A stretch of 13,754 bases of DNA from Planctomycetota bacterium (lineage in GTDB: Bacteria; Planctomycetota; Brocadiia; JAJRTI01), in the NCBI GenBank assembly GCA_024278415.1, contig JAJRTI010000795.1, forward strand, positions 1 through 13,754, given 5' to 3'. Numbering within the stretch: position 1 is the first letter of the stretch; the number at the start of each line of letters is the position of its first letter. Under the pieces are notes generated by a model, which was not told the DNA's origin, made no database searches, and saw only the letters and a list, made by a program, of their open reading frames with translations. The position numbers and the translations under genes were made by a program. Positions 6,548 through 13,754 of this stretch are shown piece by piece.

Positions 6548-7972
6548 TTGCCCACCCGTCCCGACTTGATCGCCCGGTTCGACGCTCTTGCGCCCGAGGT
6601 GGAGCGTTGGCGCAAGCGCGGGCGCTACTACCATCGCGACGTCGCGTCGTTCCTGCGTTTCCACATCCCGGAAGGCGCGTCCGTGCTCGAAATCGGCTGC
6701 TCCACCGGCTGGCTCCTCGCGGAGGTCAAGCCCGGCCGCGGCGTGGGCGTGGACCTCAGCCCTAAGGCCATCGAGATCGCGCGGGAGACGCACCCCGACC
6801 TCGAGTTCATCGTCGGCGACGCGGAAGCGCTGCCCGTCGACGAGACGTTCGATCATGTCATCCTGTCGAATTTGGTGGGGCACCTGACCGACGTGTATCA
6901 AGCGTTCACGCAGTTGCGCAAAGTCTGCAAGGCGAACACGCGCGTCTACGTGACGCACTACAGCAAGCTGTGGGAGCCGGTGCTGAAGCTGGCGGAGAAG
7001 TGCGGACTCATGATGCCCGCGCAGCTTGGCAACTGGCTCACCGAGGGCGACATCGAGAACATGCTCTACCTCGCGGGGTTCGAGACGATCCGCAAGGGCA
7101 AGCGCCTGCTCTGCCCCAAGTACCTGCCCCTGCTCTCCACGTTCCTCAACCGCTACCTCGCGCCGCTCCAGCCGTTCAACAAGCTTTGCCTCACCGAGGT
7201 CGCGGTCGCGCGGCTCGCGCCGACCCGAGCCGAACCGGACCCGTCGTACTCGTGCTCGATCATCATCCCCACGAAGGACGAGAAGGGCAACGTGGAGGGC
7301 GCGGTCACGCGTACGCCTGACCTGGGCCGCCACACGGAGTTGATCTTCATCGACGGCCACTCGGAGGACGGCACGGACGAGGAGATCCAACGCATGATCC
7401 AGGAGCATCCCGAGCGGGACATCAAGTTCGCTTACCAAGACGGCAAGGGCAAAGGCGACGCAGTGCGCAAGGGATTCGACATGGCCACGGGGGACATCCT
7501 CTTCATCCTCGACTCGGACCTTACGGTGCCGCCAGAGGACATGCCGAAGTTCTACGACTGCATCGCGTCGGGCCGCGGGGAGTTCATCAACGGGTGCCGG
7601 CTCGTGTATCCCATGGAGAAGGAGGCCATGCGCACGCTGAACTTCATGGCCAACCATTTTTTCAGTTGGGTGTTCACGTGGCTGCTTGGCCAACGCATCA
7701 AGGACACGCTGTGCGGCACGAAGGTGATGTTCCGGAGGGACTACGAGATTCTCGCGGCGAACCGGGACTACTTCGGCGACTTCGATCCGTTTGGGGACTT
7801 CGACCTCATCTTCGGCGCGGCGAAGATGGCGCTGAAGATCGTGGACGTGCCCATCCGCTACCGCGAGCGCACGTATGGCGACATCAAGATCAGCCGCTTC
7901 AAGCACGGGTGGCTGCTGCTGAAGATGTGCGCGTTCGGGTGGCGCAAGATGAAGATGCCAAGCGTGCGGTAG
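6548..7972 (+). CDS. Fusion of a SAM-dependent methyltransferase and a family-2 glycosyltransferase
   Basis: This encodes 474 residues. The first half is a class I methyltransferase: the SAM-binding motif VLEIGCSTGW is at about 45-54, the acidic end of the second strand is in GVGVDLS, and VGDAEALP follows. The second half (from about 235) is a GT-A, GT2/dolichol-phosphate-sugar-synthase-like transferase: SIIIPTKDEKGN at the nucleotide-binding strand, IDGHSEDGT, a DSD metal-binding motif near 321 in ILDSDLTVPPED, and CGTKVMFRRDY near 388. No signal peptide or convincing membrane segment is seen. It follows the fucokinase-like gene and probably uses an activated sugar to build and methylate a glycan; donor and acceptor are unknown. 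The start is uncertain: TTG at 6548 is preferred, as TTG at 6476 would add 24 residues encoded partly by the heptamer repeat. Neither has a clear ribosome binding site. Confidence 0.87.
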   Translation: MPTRPDLIARFDALAPEVERWRKRGRYYHRDVASFLRFHIPEGASVLEIGCSTGWLLAEVKPGRGVGVDLSPKAIEIARETHPDLEFIVGDAEALPVDETFDHVILSNLVGHLTDVYQAFTQLRKVCKANTRVYVTHYSKLWEPVLKLAEKCGLMMPAQLGNWLTEGDIENMLYLAGFETIRKGKRLLCPKYLPLLSTFLNRYLAPLQPFNKLCLTEVAVARLAPTRAEPDPSYSCSIIIPTKDEKGNVEGAVTRTPDLGRHTELIFIDGHSEDGTDEEIQRMIQEHPERDIKFAYQDGKGKGDAVRKGFDMATGDILFILDSDLTVPPEDMPKFYDCIASGRGEFINGCRLVYPMEKEAMRTLNFMANHFFSWVFTWLLGQRIKDTLCGTKVMFRRDYEILAANRDYFGDFDPFGDFDLIFGAAKMALKIVDVPIRYRERTYGDIKISRFKHGWLLLKMCAFGWRKMKMPSVR

Positions 7973-7990
7973 CAGTAGCGGAATGGTTGA

Positions 7991-8016
7991 TGGCGGATGC
8001 GGGTGGCGGATGCGGG
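7991..8016. repeat. Perfect 13-nt tandem duplication
   Basis: TGGCGGATGCGGG occurs twice head to tail (7991-8003 and 8004-8016), just after the stop codon of the methyltransferase-glycosyltransferase gene. The preceding bases (GAATGGTTGA) contain a looser GATGG-like word. No function is apparent. Confidence 0.8.
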
Positions 8017-8052
8017 AACTCGTCGCGTGGCGCTTGCGCTGGTGGCCGCTAT

Positions 8053-8081
8053 CCTCCCGAAGGTTGCCAACCTTCGGGAGG
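8053..8081. repeat. 29-nt palindrome between convergent genes; possible bidirectional terminator
   Basis: CCTCCCGAAGGTTG (8053-8066) and its exact reverse complement (8068-8081) flank a single C. It sits in the 165-nt convergent gap between the fusion gene (ends 7972) and the phosphatase gene (ends 8138). That is the place for a bidirectional terminator, but neither side has a T-run. It may instead be a dispersed palindromic repeat related in style to those at 2628-2675 and 13397-13444. Confidence 0.7.
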
Positions 8082-8137
8082 CGGGTCCTGTTGCCGCCCG
8101 CGCGGCAGGTGGGCAGCCTTGTCACCCTGTCATCCGC

Positions 8138-9043
8138 TCAATCTGTCGCCCGCTTCGCCTTACGCAAGGCCCGTCGGATGCGGCGCTCGTGTCGCCGGCG
8201 CTGTTGGCCTGGCACGTAGCACGCGGGCACGAGGTGCTGGATGGGATCCCAATACACGTAGCGCCAGTTGCGCCGGGCCCGCACCTGCCGAATCTCGAAG
8301 TCGAAGACCGACTTCCACCCGTCCGGGATGATGAGCGCGCTCAGGTAGTTCCCGCTCACGCACGCGGTGTCGATCATGCAAATCCACCCGCGCACGGTCA
8401 CGTCGTCGCGGCGGCGATGCCCCACCACTTGTACGCGCTCGGCCTCGCGCAGGAAATCCTCCGCGTCCCCGCGCGCGGTCATGAGCTGCCAGCAGTGCTC
8501 CATGCGCAGAGCTTGGCTGAAGCTCTCCCACTCTTTGCGCACTCCGCCGTGGCAAAAGACCAGGCGACCTTCCGTCCAGAACGGCTCCAGCGACCGCAGG
8601 AAGCGCAGATGGGATTTGGGCACGTCCAGCCGCAGCTTCTTGCCCAGCACTTCTCCCGTGCGCGCGATCGCATCCTCCAGCGGCAGCCTGGCCTCGGCGA
8701 ACTCGATGAACGTCGTCACGTCCTCCCGCGCAATGGGGCCGGTGCAATAGTCCATGATCGTCTCGAACTCGCCGTTCGCAGGCCGGAATTCATGGCAACT
8801 CTGCAAGTGCCGCAGGAATTGAAAATCGTGGTTGCCGCAAAGGAACACGCACTCCCGGCTCCCGCTCAGCCGACGGCAGTACTCGACCACCGCCTTCGAG
8901 TCCGGCCCGCGGTCCACGTAGTCGCCCACGAAGTAGAGCCGCGTGTCCGCGTGCAGGAACCCGTCCGCGTCCAGAACTTCCATCAGCTCCCGCAGTTCGT
9001 GCGCGCATCCATGGATGTCGCCAATAGCAATGGAGTTGCTCAT
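8138..9043 (-). CDS. PPP-family metallophosphoesterase (serine/threonine phosphatase-like)
   Basis: This encodes 301 residues and carries the full PPP signature. It has GDIHG (8-12), GDYVDRG (40-46), GNHD (70-73), a metal-binding histidine in FCHGG (H165) and VVGHR (206-210). The last two histidines and the first three motifs form the dinuclear metal site of PPP phosphatases. The C-terminal 40 residues are very arginine-rich and are not part of the canonical domain. It is predicted to be cytoplasmic and to hydrolyse phosphoserine/threonine or another phosphoester; substrate is unknown. The ATG at 9041-9043 is chosen because the promoter at 9120-9148 lies between it and any longer start (a TTG at 9148), and because MSNSIAIGDIHG is the usual N-terminus. 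Its ribosome binding site is weak. Confidence 0.88.
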   Translation of the reverse strand: MSNSIAIGDIHGCAHELRELMEVLDADGFLHADTRLYFVGDYVDRGPDSKAVVEYCRRLSGSRECVFLCGNHDFQFLRHLQSCHEFRPANGEFETIMDYCTGPIAREDVTTFIEFAEARLPLEDAIARTGEVLGKKLRLDVPKSHLRFLRSLEPFWTEGRLVFCHGGVRKEWESFSQALRMEHCWQLMTARGDAEDFLREAERVQVVGHRRRDDVTVRGWICMIDTACVSGNYLSALIIPDGWKSVFDFEIRQVRARRNWRYVYWDPIQHLVPACYVPGQQRRRHERRIRRALRKAKRATD

Positions 9044-9119
9044 GGACGGGTCTCGGACGCGGCGCGTGATCGCTTGCTTGGATTGGGTTGCACCTGCCCC
9101 CCCTGGAGGCTGCCTAGAG

Positions 9120-9148
9120 ATGATAGAATGTACGCCGTGTTTTGGCAA
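9120..9148 (-). promoter_or_regulatory. Sigma-70-like promoter of the metallophosphoesterase gene
   Basis: On the minus strand TTGCCA (9143-9148) is separated by exactly 17 nt from TATCAT (9120-9125). Each hexamer matches the consensus in five of six positions. Transcription would begin near 9112, giving a leader of about 70 nt before the ATG at 9043. This placement excludes the longer TTG-initiated reading frame. Confidence 0.6.
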
Positions 9149-9178
9149 GCGTTGCCCCGTCCATGAGTTTCCCCGCGC

Positions 9179-9256
9179 CGCCTGTAGTGCGCACGTCAGT
9201 GCGCCTCTGGATTGCTGCGGCGGAGCAGAGGCGCACTGACGTGCGCACTACAGGCG
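9179..9256. repeat. Perfect long inverted repeat (31-nt arms, 16-nt loop)
   Basis: The left arm (9179-9209) is exactly complementary to the right arm (9226-9256), with a 16-nt loop that contains GCTGCGGCGG. The arm begins GCCTGTAGTGCGCACG, and within it GTGCGCAC and the related GCGCACTGAC word give sub-symmetry. It lies in the divergent gap between the phosphatase and the GH42-like gene, 31 nt before the latter's ATG, so it cannot terminate either gene. The right arm ends 19 nt before that gene's ribosome binding site. It has the form of a small non-autonomous palindromic element; no target-site duplication was established. Confidence 0.85.
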
Positions 9257-9275
9257 CGGGTGGCGGGCCCTAGCC

Positions 9276-9280
9276 AGGAG
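9276..9280 (+). promoter_or_regulatory. Ribosome binding site of the GH42-like gene
   Basis: AGGAG lies 7 nt before the ATG at 9288 and 19 nt after the end of the long inverted repeat. It supports this start codon, which opens a signal peptide. Confidence 0.7.
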
Positions 9281-9287
9281 CTTCCCC

Positions 9288-12200
9288 ATGCGCCCAATCC
9301 TCACCGCACTCCTACTCGCCATCTGCACCGCTGCGTTCGCCGGCGAAGAGATCCTCAAGAACCCCGGCTTCGATGAAGACGCGGACGGCAACGGCCTCCC
9401 CGACTATTGGTCCACGTCCCACGACCGCATCCTCTGGCGCGAGAGGGTGTTCATGGGCAAGGACTACGAGATCGTGTCCAAGCCGCCCGCGTACGTGCTC
9501 GCCACGCAGGACATCCGGCTCAAGAAGGGCAAGCAGTACACGCTCACGCTACGCTGCAAAGGCGAGGGCGGCGGGCTCGTGGGCGCGCTCATCGTGCACG
9601 GCGAGACGCGGCCCGTGCGCGAGATGCCCATCATCTGGCGCACGGAGCCCACGAACGAGTACGAGGAGATCGTGCGGTCGTTCATCGCGCCCAACCCGGT
9701 CGCCCGGCTCTACATCTACAACGTGGCCAAGACGAAAGGCCGGGTCTACTACGACCGCGTGTCGCTCCGCGAGGGCGCGCCGGACCGCGTGATTGTCACG
9801 CAGCTCCGGTTCAGCGAGATCGACCGGCCGCTCACCCCGCCCATCGAGCATCGCCACATCGACTGGGCGTCGCCGCTCGCGGGCGGGCCGGTCAAGACCT
9901 TCGCCACCATTCGCAACTTCCGCTGCATGCGCCAGTTCATCGAACTCGCGCAACGGCTGGACCTCGACTACGACCTGGTGCACACCGGCTACTACGGCCG
10001 CGAGGCCGCGTCCGAGACCGGGCGCCGCGCGATGCGGCGCATGAAGGACGGCGAGTACGAGGTCTACCTCGTGCCCAGCCGCACGAGCGACAGGATGGTC
10101 AAGTCGATCAAGGCGCGCGTCGAGGCCGGCGCGGGGCTGTTCATCGTGGAGGGCTTCGGCCGCGCGAAGCGGTTCGTGGACGTGAAGACGCTCAAGGAGG
10201 TCGGCGACGGCCACTACCTGCGCGCGGGTATTCCGTGGGGCCTCATGCCGGAGAAGATTCTGCAATCCGTGCAAGTCGGCCGGCTGGGCAAGGGCCGCGT
10301 CGTGCGCATGGTCTTCCCGCTGGCCACGTCGCGCGTGTGGGGGCTTATGCCGACCGAAAACTCGCGGGAGGCTTGGGAGTCCCGGCAGTTCGAGTATTGG
10401 GAGTGGTGGGAGTCGCTGCTCGCCAAGGGCGTGCTGTGGGCGGCTGGCCGGGAAGGGCAGGCGCGGCTCGAACGGCTCGACTCGGACGCATCGGCGATTC
10501 GCCTGCGCGCGGTCCGCGCACCGGCCGGCGCGGCGGCGCGCATCATCGTGCGCAGCGGCCGCGAGATTCGGTTCGACGGGCCGCTGTTGCGCGAGGGGCC
10601 CAAGGTCGTCGCGCTTGGCGAGGCCGGCCGCGTGGAGATCCCCGTCCCACAGTCTTTGCCTGCCGGGCCGGTCATCGCCGACGTGGTGCTTCTGGACGCG
10701 CAAGGCAAGGTCTTGACCTGGGGCAGCTTCGCAACGACAAAACCTCAGGCCGCGAAGATCACCGAATTGGCGGCGCGTTCCCGCACGGTCGAGCCCAATG
10801 AGCCTTTCAGTTTGGCGGTGAAGATCGATGCCGCCCGCGCCTGCGCGGCGCGTATCGACGCGAAGCTCATCGACGCGTTCGGCCGTGTGGTCGATCGGGT
10901 CTCGCAAGACGAGCCGCTCGCCGCGGGCGCGCACAACGTAGAGCTAGGGCTCGCCGCGCGCCGGCCGCTGTGCGTGCATCACAAGGCGTTCGTGCGCGTG
11001 CTGGTCGACGGAGTCGAACAGGACAGCCGCTGGGTCACGGTCCTCTGCCCGAGCGTCGGCCCGGCGCGGGCGCGGCAAGACTTCACCGCGATGCCGTGGG
11101 CCCCGGGCATGTCGCATCCGTTGATCGAATCGTACTACGCGGAGCGCGTGCGCGAGATCGGGCTGAACGCGGGATTCGGCCGGGCGCCGTACCTCATGGG
11201 CGAGCACGGCTACCCAGGCGGCGGATACGTGGGCGGCCTGGCCGGCGCGTTCCGCGAGAGCAAGTACTCGCCGAGCGGCGTGCGCCGGCGCTGCCTCAGC
11301 GACCCCAAGATCATCCAATCCGTGCGCGACCGCGCGGTCGAGTCGGCTACAGAGAAGAAGCCCTTTGGCGTGTTCGCGGTCGGCATCACCGACGAGGCGT
11401 TCCTTTCGTCGCGGCACAAACGCCACGAGACCTGCTTCAGCCCCTACTGCCAGGCGCGCTACCGCAAGTGGCTCCAAGCGCGCTACCAAACGCTCGACGC
11501 GCTCAACGCGCAGTGGGGCTCGCAGTACGGCTCGTGGGAGGACGTGAAAGGCGCGCGCACCGAGGACGTGCGCGGCCAGGGCAACTTTGGCCCGTTCGTG
11601 GACTTCCGCACGTTCATGACCGACGTGTGGGTCGACGCGTGCAAGCGCGTGGTCGACGCGTACCACGAGGTCGATCCCGGCATGCCCATTGGCCACACGA
11701 ACACGTTCGGCGCGGGGCCGTTCAACGGCAACGACTACTGGAAGCTCTGCACGCGCACCGGGTTTGCATGGGGCCAGGAGTATTCCGAGGCGATCAAGCA
11801 AACCGCGCACAAGGCGGTCTTCGATTTGTGGCGCAGTTTCGTCGACACGCCGCAGGCGCGCGCGTCGCGCACGCGGCCCGACGAGCCGTTTTTTAACTAC
11901 GGCTGGATCGGCTACCGCCACGCGAGGGCCGCCGCGCACTACGAGCCCTGGTGGCTCGCGCTGCACGGCTCGCGGGGAGTGAGCTACTACGCTACGAACG
12001 CTATCGACGCCGGCCGCGGCATCTCGTGGGCGCTCGTGTATCCGACGCTGAGCTTCACCCCGTTCTCCAAGGCGGTGCAGGAGGGCCTGGCCGACCTGCG
12101 CGGAGGGTGCGGCAAGGTGTTCGTGGAGTACGACCGCGAGCCGCCCAAGATCGCGTTGCTGTGGTCGCATCCGTCCATGCTGGCCGCGTGGTGCGAGTCG

Positions 12201-13373
12201 AAGGCCGACCAACCGGTGCCCGACGAACACGACGGTACGGACAGCTACGGCAGCTACTTCCGCTCCGCTCTCCACTTCCGGCAGCACGTGAACGAACTCC
12301 AGCTCGACTACGTCTATGTCGCGCCGGAGCAAATCCTCAAGTCCAACGAACTCGCAAAGTATCCCATGCTGTTCCTGCCGTTCACGGTCGCCGCGTCGGA
12401 GGAGCTGGTGGGCAAGCTCGAAGCCTACGTCGAAGCGGGCGGCGTGCTCGTAGGCGATCTGCGCTGCCTGCGCACGGACGAGCACGGCAAGCCCTTCGCC
12501 GATTCCACGGCCTTGCGCCGCGTCTTTGGCGTGCGCCGCCAGTCCTCGCGCATCGACTATGGGCCCACGAAGCTCGCGTTCCGCCGCGCGGGCGAAGGCA
12601 TCGACATGGAGCGGACTGAGATCGACCTCTACGGCCGCGAGGACGTCGCACCGGCCGGCGCGGCCGCGCTCGCGGCGCATGCGACCGGCGAGCCAGCCGT
12701 GCTCGTGCAGCGCAAGGGCAAGGGGCTCACGGTGTACCTCAACTTCGGACTGCCCGCGTACGACGTTGGCGTGCGGGCGTTGCTGCAACAAATCATCGCC
12801 CGCGCGGGCATCGAGCGACGGGTCGTTGCCGAGAACCCGGCCGGCGCCGCGCCGCCGCGCTGCTACGAGCGCAACACGTTCACGCGCGGTCCCATCGCGG
12901 TGCACGCGTTCATTCGCGACCATCGGCGCTGCAAGGACTCCGACCCCGTGCGTTTCAACTTCGGCCAGCCCGCGCACGTGTACGACATGCGCTCCAAGCG
13001 CTACGTGGGCCGCGTATCATCGGTCGAGGCGACCGTAGCCCCGGGCGACACCGCGCTCTACGCTTGCTTGCCGTATCGTGTCGAGTCGCTCACGCTTGCC
13101 GTGCCGAGCAAGGCCAAGCCAGGCGACGTGTTGACAATCAAGGCCCAACTCTCAGCCAACGCCGCGCTCGGCGACCACGTGCTGCACGTGGACATGACCG
13201 ACCCCGATGGCAAGTCCGCGTGGCACTACTCCCGCAACGAATTGGCGCCTGCCGGCAAGCTCACGCTCGCCGTCTCCCTTGCCCTGAACGAGCAGCCCGG
13301 CACATGGACCGTGCGCGTGCGCGACGTGCTCACCGGCGTGGTCGGCGAGGCGGAAGTCGCGGTCGCGCAGTAG
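9288..13373 (+). CDS. Large exported GH42-like (beta-galactosidase-like) multidomain protein
   Basis: This encodes 1361 residues, with a signal peptide cleaved after AAFA (residue 18). Residues about 21-163 look like a carbohydrate-binding beta-sandwich, opening with ILKNPGFDEDADGNGLPDYW and ending in YDRVSL. Residues about 200-300 resemble a glutamine-amidotransferase-like (ThuA-like) fold, and an Ig-like stretch lies at about 490-600. The catalytic-type TIM barrel spans about 610-945: GITDEAF places D702-E703 at the usual acid/base position, then CFSPYC (C716, C721) and LNAQWGSQYGSW are typical GH42 segments. A trimerisation/amidotransferase-like domain follows (about 948-1080), then C-terminal beta domains. 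The expected nucleophile region reads FFNYGWIGYR (868-877) with no glutamate, so activity is uncertain. Total length is about twice that of a plain GH42 enzyme. It probably binds or degrades an extracellular glycan. Confidence 0.82.
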   Translation: MRPILTALLLAICTAAFAGEEILKNPGFDEDADGNGLPDYWSTSHDRILWRERVFMGKDYEIVSKPPAYVLATQDIRLKKGKQYTLTLRCKGEGGGLVGALIVHGETRPVREMPIIWRTEPTNEYEEIVRSFIAPNPVARLYIYNVAKTKGRVYYDRVSLREGAPDRVIVTQLRFSEIDRPLTPPIEHRHIDWASPLAGGPVKTFATIRNFRCMRQFIELAQRLDLDYDLVHTGYYGREAASETGRRAMRRMKDGEYEVYLVPSRTSDRMVKSIKARVEAGAGLFIVEGFGRAKRFVDVKTLKEVGDGHYLRAGIPWGLMPEKILQSVQVGRLGKGRVVRMVFPLATSRVWGLMPTENSREAWESRQFEYWEWWESLLAKGVLWAAGREGQARLERLDSDASAIRLRAVRAPAGAAARIIVRSGREIRFDGPLLREGPKVVALGEAGRVEIPVPQSLPAGPVIADVVLLDAQGKVLTWGSFATTKPQAAKITELAARSRTVEPNEPFSLAVKIDAARACAARIDAKLIDAFGRVVDRVSQDEPLAAGAHNVELGLAARRPLCVHHKAFVRVLVDGVEQDSRWVTVLCPSVGPARARQDFTAMPWAPGMSHPLIESYYAERVREIGLNAGFGRAPYLMGEHGYPGGGYVGGLAGAFRESKYSPSGVRRRCLSDPKIIQSVRDRAVESATEKKPFGVFAVGITDEAFLSSRHKRHETCFSPYCQARYRKWLQARYQTLDALNAQWGSQYGSWEDVKGARTEDVRGQGNFGPFVDFRTFMTDVWVDACKRVVDAYHEVDPGMPIGHTNTFGAGPFNGNDYWKLCTRTGFAWGQEYSEAIKQTAHKAVFDLWRSFVDTPQARASRTRPDEPFFNYGWIGYRHARAAAHYEPWWLALHGSRGVSYYATNAIDAGRGISWALVYPTLSFTPFSKAVQEGLADLRGGCGKVFVEYDREPPKIALLWSHPSMLAAWCESKADQPVPDEHDGTDSYGSYFRSALHFRQHVNELQLDYVYVAPEQILKSNELAKYPMLFLPFTVAASEELVGKLEAYVEAGGVLVGDLRCLRTDEHGKPFADSTALRRVFGVRRQSSRIDYGPTKLAFRRAGEGIDMERTEIDLYGREDVAPAGAAALAAHATGEPAVLVQRKGKGLTVYLNFGLPAYDVGVRALLQQIIARAGIERRVVAENPAGAAPPRCYERNTFTRGPIAVHAFIRDHRRCKDSDPVRFNFGQPAHVYDMRSKRYVGRVSSVEATVAPGDTALYACLPYRVESLTLAVPSKAKPGDVLTIKAQLSANAALGDHVLHVDMTDPDGKSAWHYSRNELAPAGKLTLAVSLALNEQPGTWTVRVRDVLTGVVGEAEVAVAQ

Positions 13374-13382
13374 ACGAAACCG

Positions 13383-13444
13383 GCCTGTAGCACAAGGCGG
13401 GCTTTGCCCGCAACCCGGGAGCGGATCCCGAAGCCTCGGGATCC
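13383..13444. repeat. Hairpin group related to 2628-2675; possible terminator of the GH42-like gene
   Basis: GCCTGTAG (13383-13390), also found at the start of the inverted repeat at 9180, is followed by a GCGGGC-TTT-GCCCGC hairpin (13397-13411). The 11-mer CCGGGAGCGGA (13415-13425) comes next. A 22-nt hairpin, GGATCCCGA-AGCC-TCGGGATCC (13423-13444), ends the group. The 11-mer flank plus a GGA...TCC palindrome matches the layout of the minus-strand hairpin at 2649-2675, although the stem sequence differs. Lying 24 nt past the stop codon, the first hairpin could terminate transcription, but it has no T-run. Confidence 0.7.
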
Positions 13445-13550
13445 GATCCATGTGTGCAACATCTTGCCTTCCTCTTGGCGTGGCCCGACAGTGAAGGCGC
13501 GACGGTCACACCAGTGCTAGCGATACGCCTCCGGTCTTCGCGGCGGAAGG

Positions 13551-13673
13551 AACACAGATGCCCGCGGATACCCACAGAACGACACAGATCAGACGGAGAG
13601 AAGATTGGGCCGATCGTTTGGCGGCTCTCGTTCAGTGTGCCCTCTCCATCTCTGCCTCCCATCTGCGCCATCT
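13551..13673. repeat. Recurring CACAGAT / CCATCT words
   Basis: ACACAGAT occurs at 13552-13559 and 13582-13589, with CCCACAGA between. The partly complementary CCATCT occurs at 13646-13651, 13659-13664 and 13668-13673. The two blocks are inverted relative to one another but do not form a clean stem. The pattern is similar in style to the octamer array at 181-212 and the heptamer array at 6449-6516. Confidence 0.5.
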
Positions 13674-13754
13674 GTACTACTAACGTCGAGGACATCGACA
13701 TCTCTTTGCACTTTTCGCAGGGCGACTGCGTGGCGGAAGGAAGGCATCCCACGG

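Larger units (their letters stand above)
13374..13754. other. 381-nt stretch without a recognisable gene
   Basis: No open reading frame here looks coding on either strand. The minus-strand frame at 13330-13752 overlaps the real gene and translates repeats. The stretch holds the hairpin group at 13383-13444 and recurring CACAGAT/CCATCT words at 13551-13673. The base composition is visibly less GC-rich than the genes. I see no promoter or start of a downstream gene before the window ends. Confidence 0.7.

Noticed and set aside
6512..8125. 537-codon minus-strand open frame opposite the methyltransferase-glycosyltransferase gene
   Set aside because: It has no domain motif, starts inside the convergent gap and is opposite a gene with complete catalytic motifs.
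9044..9148. Longer TTG start for the metallophosphoesterase at 9148
   Set aside because: The extension overlaps a good promoter and adds residues unlike the PPP family N-terminus.
10944..12977. 677-codon minus-strand open frame opposite the GH42-like gene
   Set aside because: Its composition is that of an antisense shadow, and the plus strand holds GH42 motifs in this stretch.
13330..13752. 140-codon minus-strand open frame at the right end
   Set aside because: It overlaps the end of the GH42-like gene, translates hairpins and repeat words, and has no ribosome binding site or motif.

Overview
This is a GC-rich bacterial window with six confidently called protein-coding genes, a seventh gene cut by the left edge, and repeat-bearing intergenic gaps. 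Large exported glycosidase-like proteins with carbohydrate-binding N-termini, a fucokinase/pyrophosphorylase fusion, a PPP-type phosphatase and many palindromic or short-period intergenic repeats suggest an uncultivated polysaccharide-associated bacterium, perhaps from the PVC group, Hydrogenedentota, Armatimonadota or a similar lineage. No marker gene is present, so this placement is inference only.

Left part (1-2599, minus strand): an exported glycoside-hydrolase-like protein of the DUF4091 type (236-2599) is followed by the start of a second exported protein (1-170, GTG start, cut by the window edge). An 8-nt-period repeat (CTTTGCGY) lies between them.

Middle part (2600-7972, plus strand): a divergent intergenic region carries two mirror-oriented hairpins and an extended -10 promoter. 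It leads into a probable operon: a small CxxC thioredoxin/glutaredoxin-like protein, a 1099-aa L-fucokinase/GDP-L-fucose pyrophosphorylase-like protein with a TTG start, and a methyltransferase fused to a family-2 glycosyltransferase. A tandem heptamer repeat covers the fucokinase stop codon and runs into the gap before the fusion gene. The apparent theme is activation of salvaged fucose, or a similar sugar, and its use in a surface glycan.

Right part (7973-13754): a PPP-family metallophosphoesterase (8138-9043, minus) converges on the fusion gene across a 29-nt near-perfect palindrome. It diverges from a 1361-aa exported GH42-like protein (9288-13373). The divergent gap holds a good sigma-70-like promoter for the phosphatase and a perfect inverted repeat with 31-nt arms. 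After the GH42-like gene, 381 nt without a gene contain hairpins related to those at 2628-2675 and a stretch of recurring CACAGAT/CCATCT words.

The most unusual observations are the palindromic repeat family with a shared flank and covarying stems, the long inverted repeat at 9179-9256, the heptamer repeat that contains a stop codon, and a GH42-like protein that may lack the canonical nucleophile. I saw no tRNA, rRNA, CRISPR array, transposase or phage gene.
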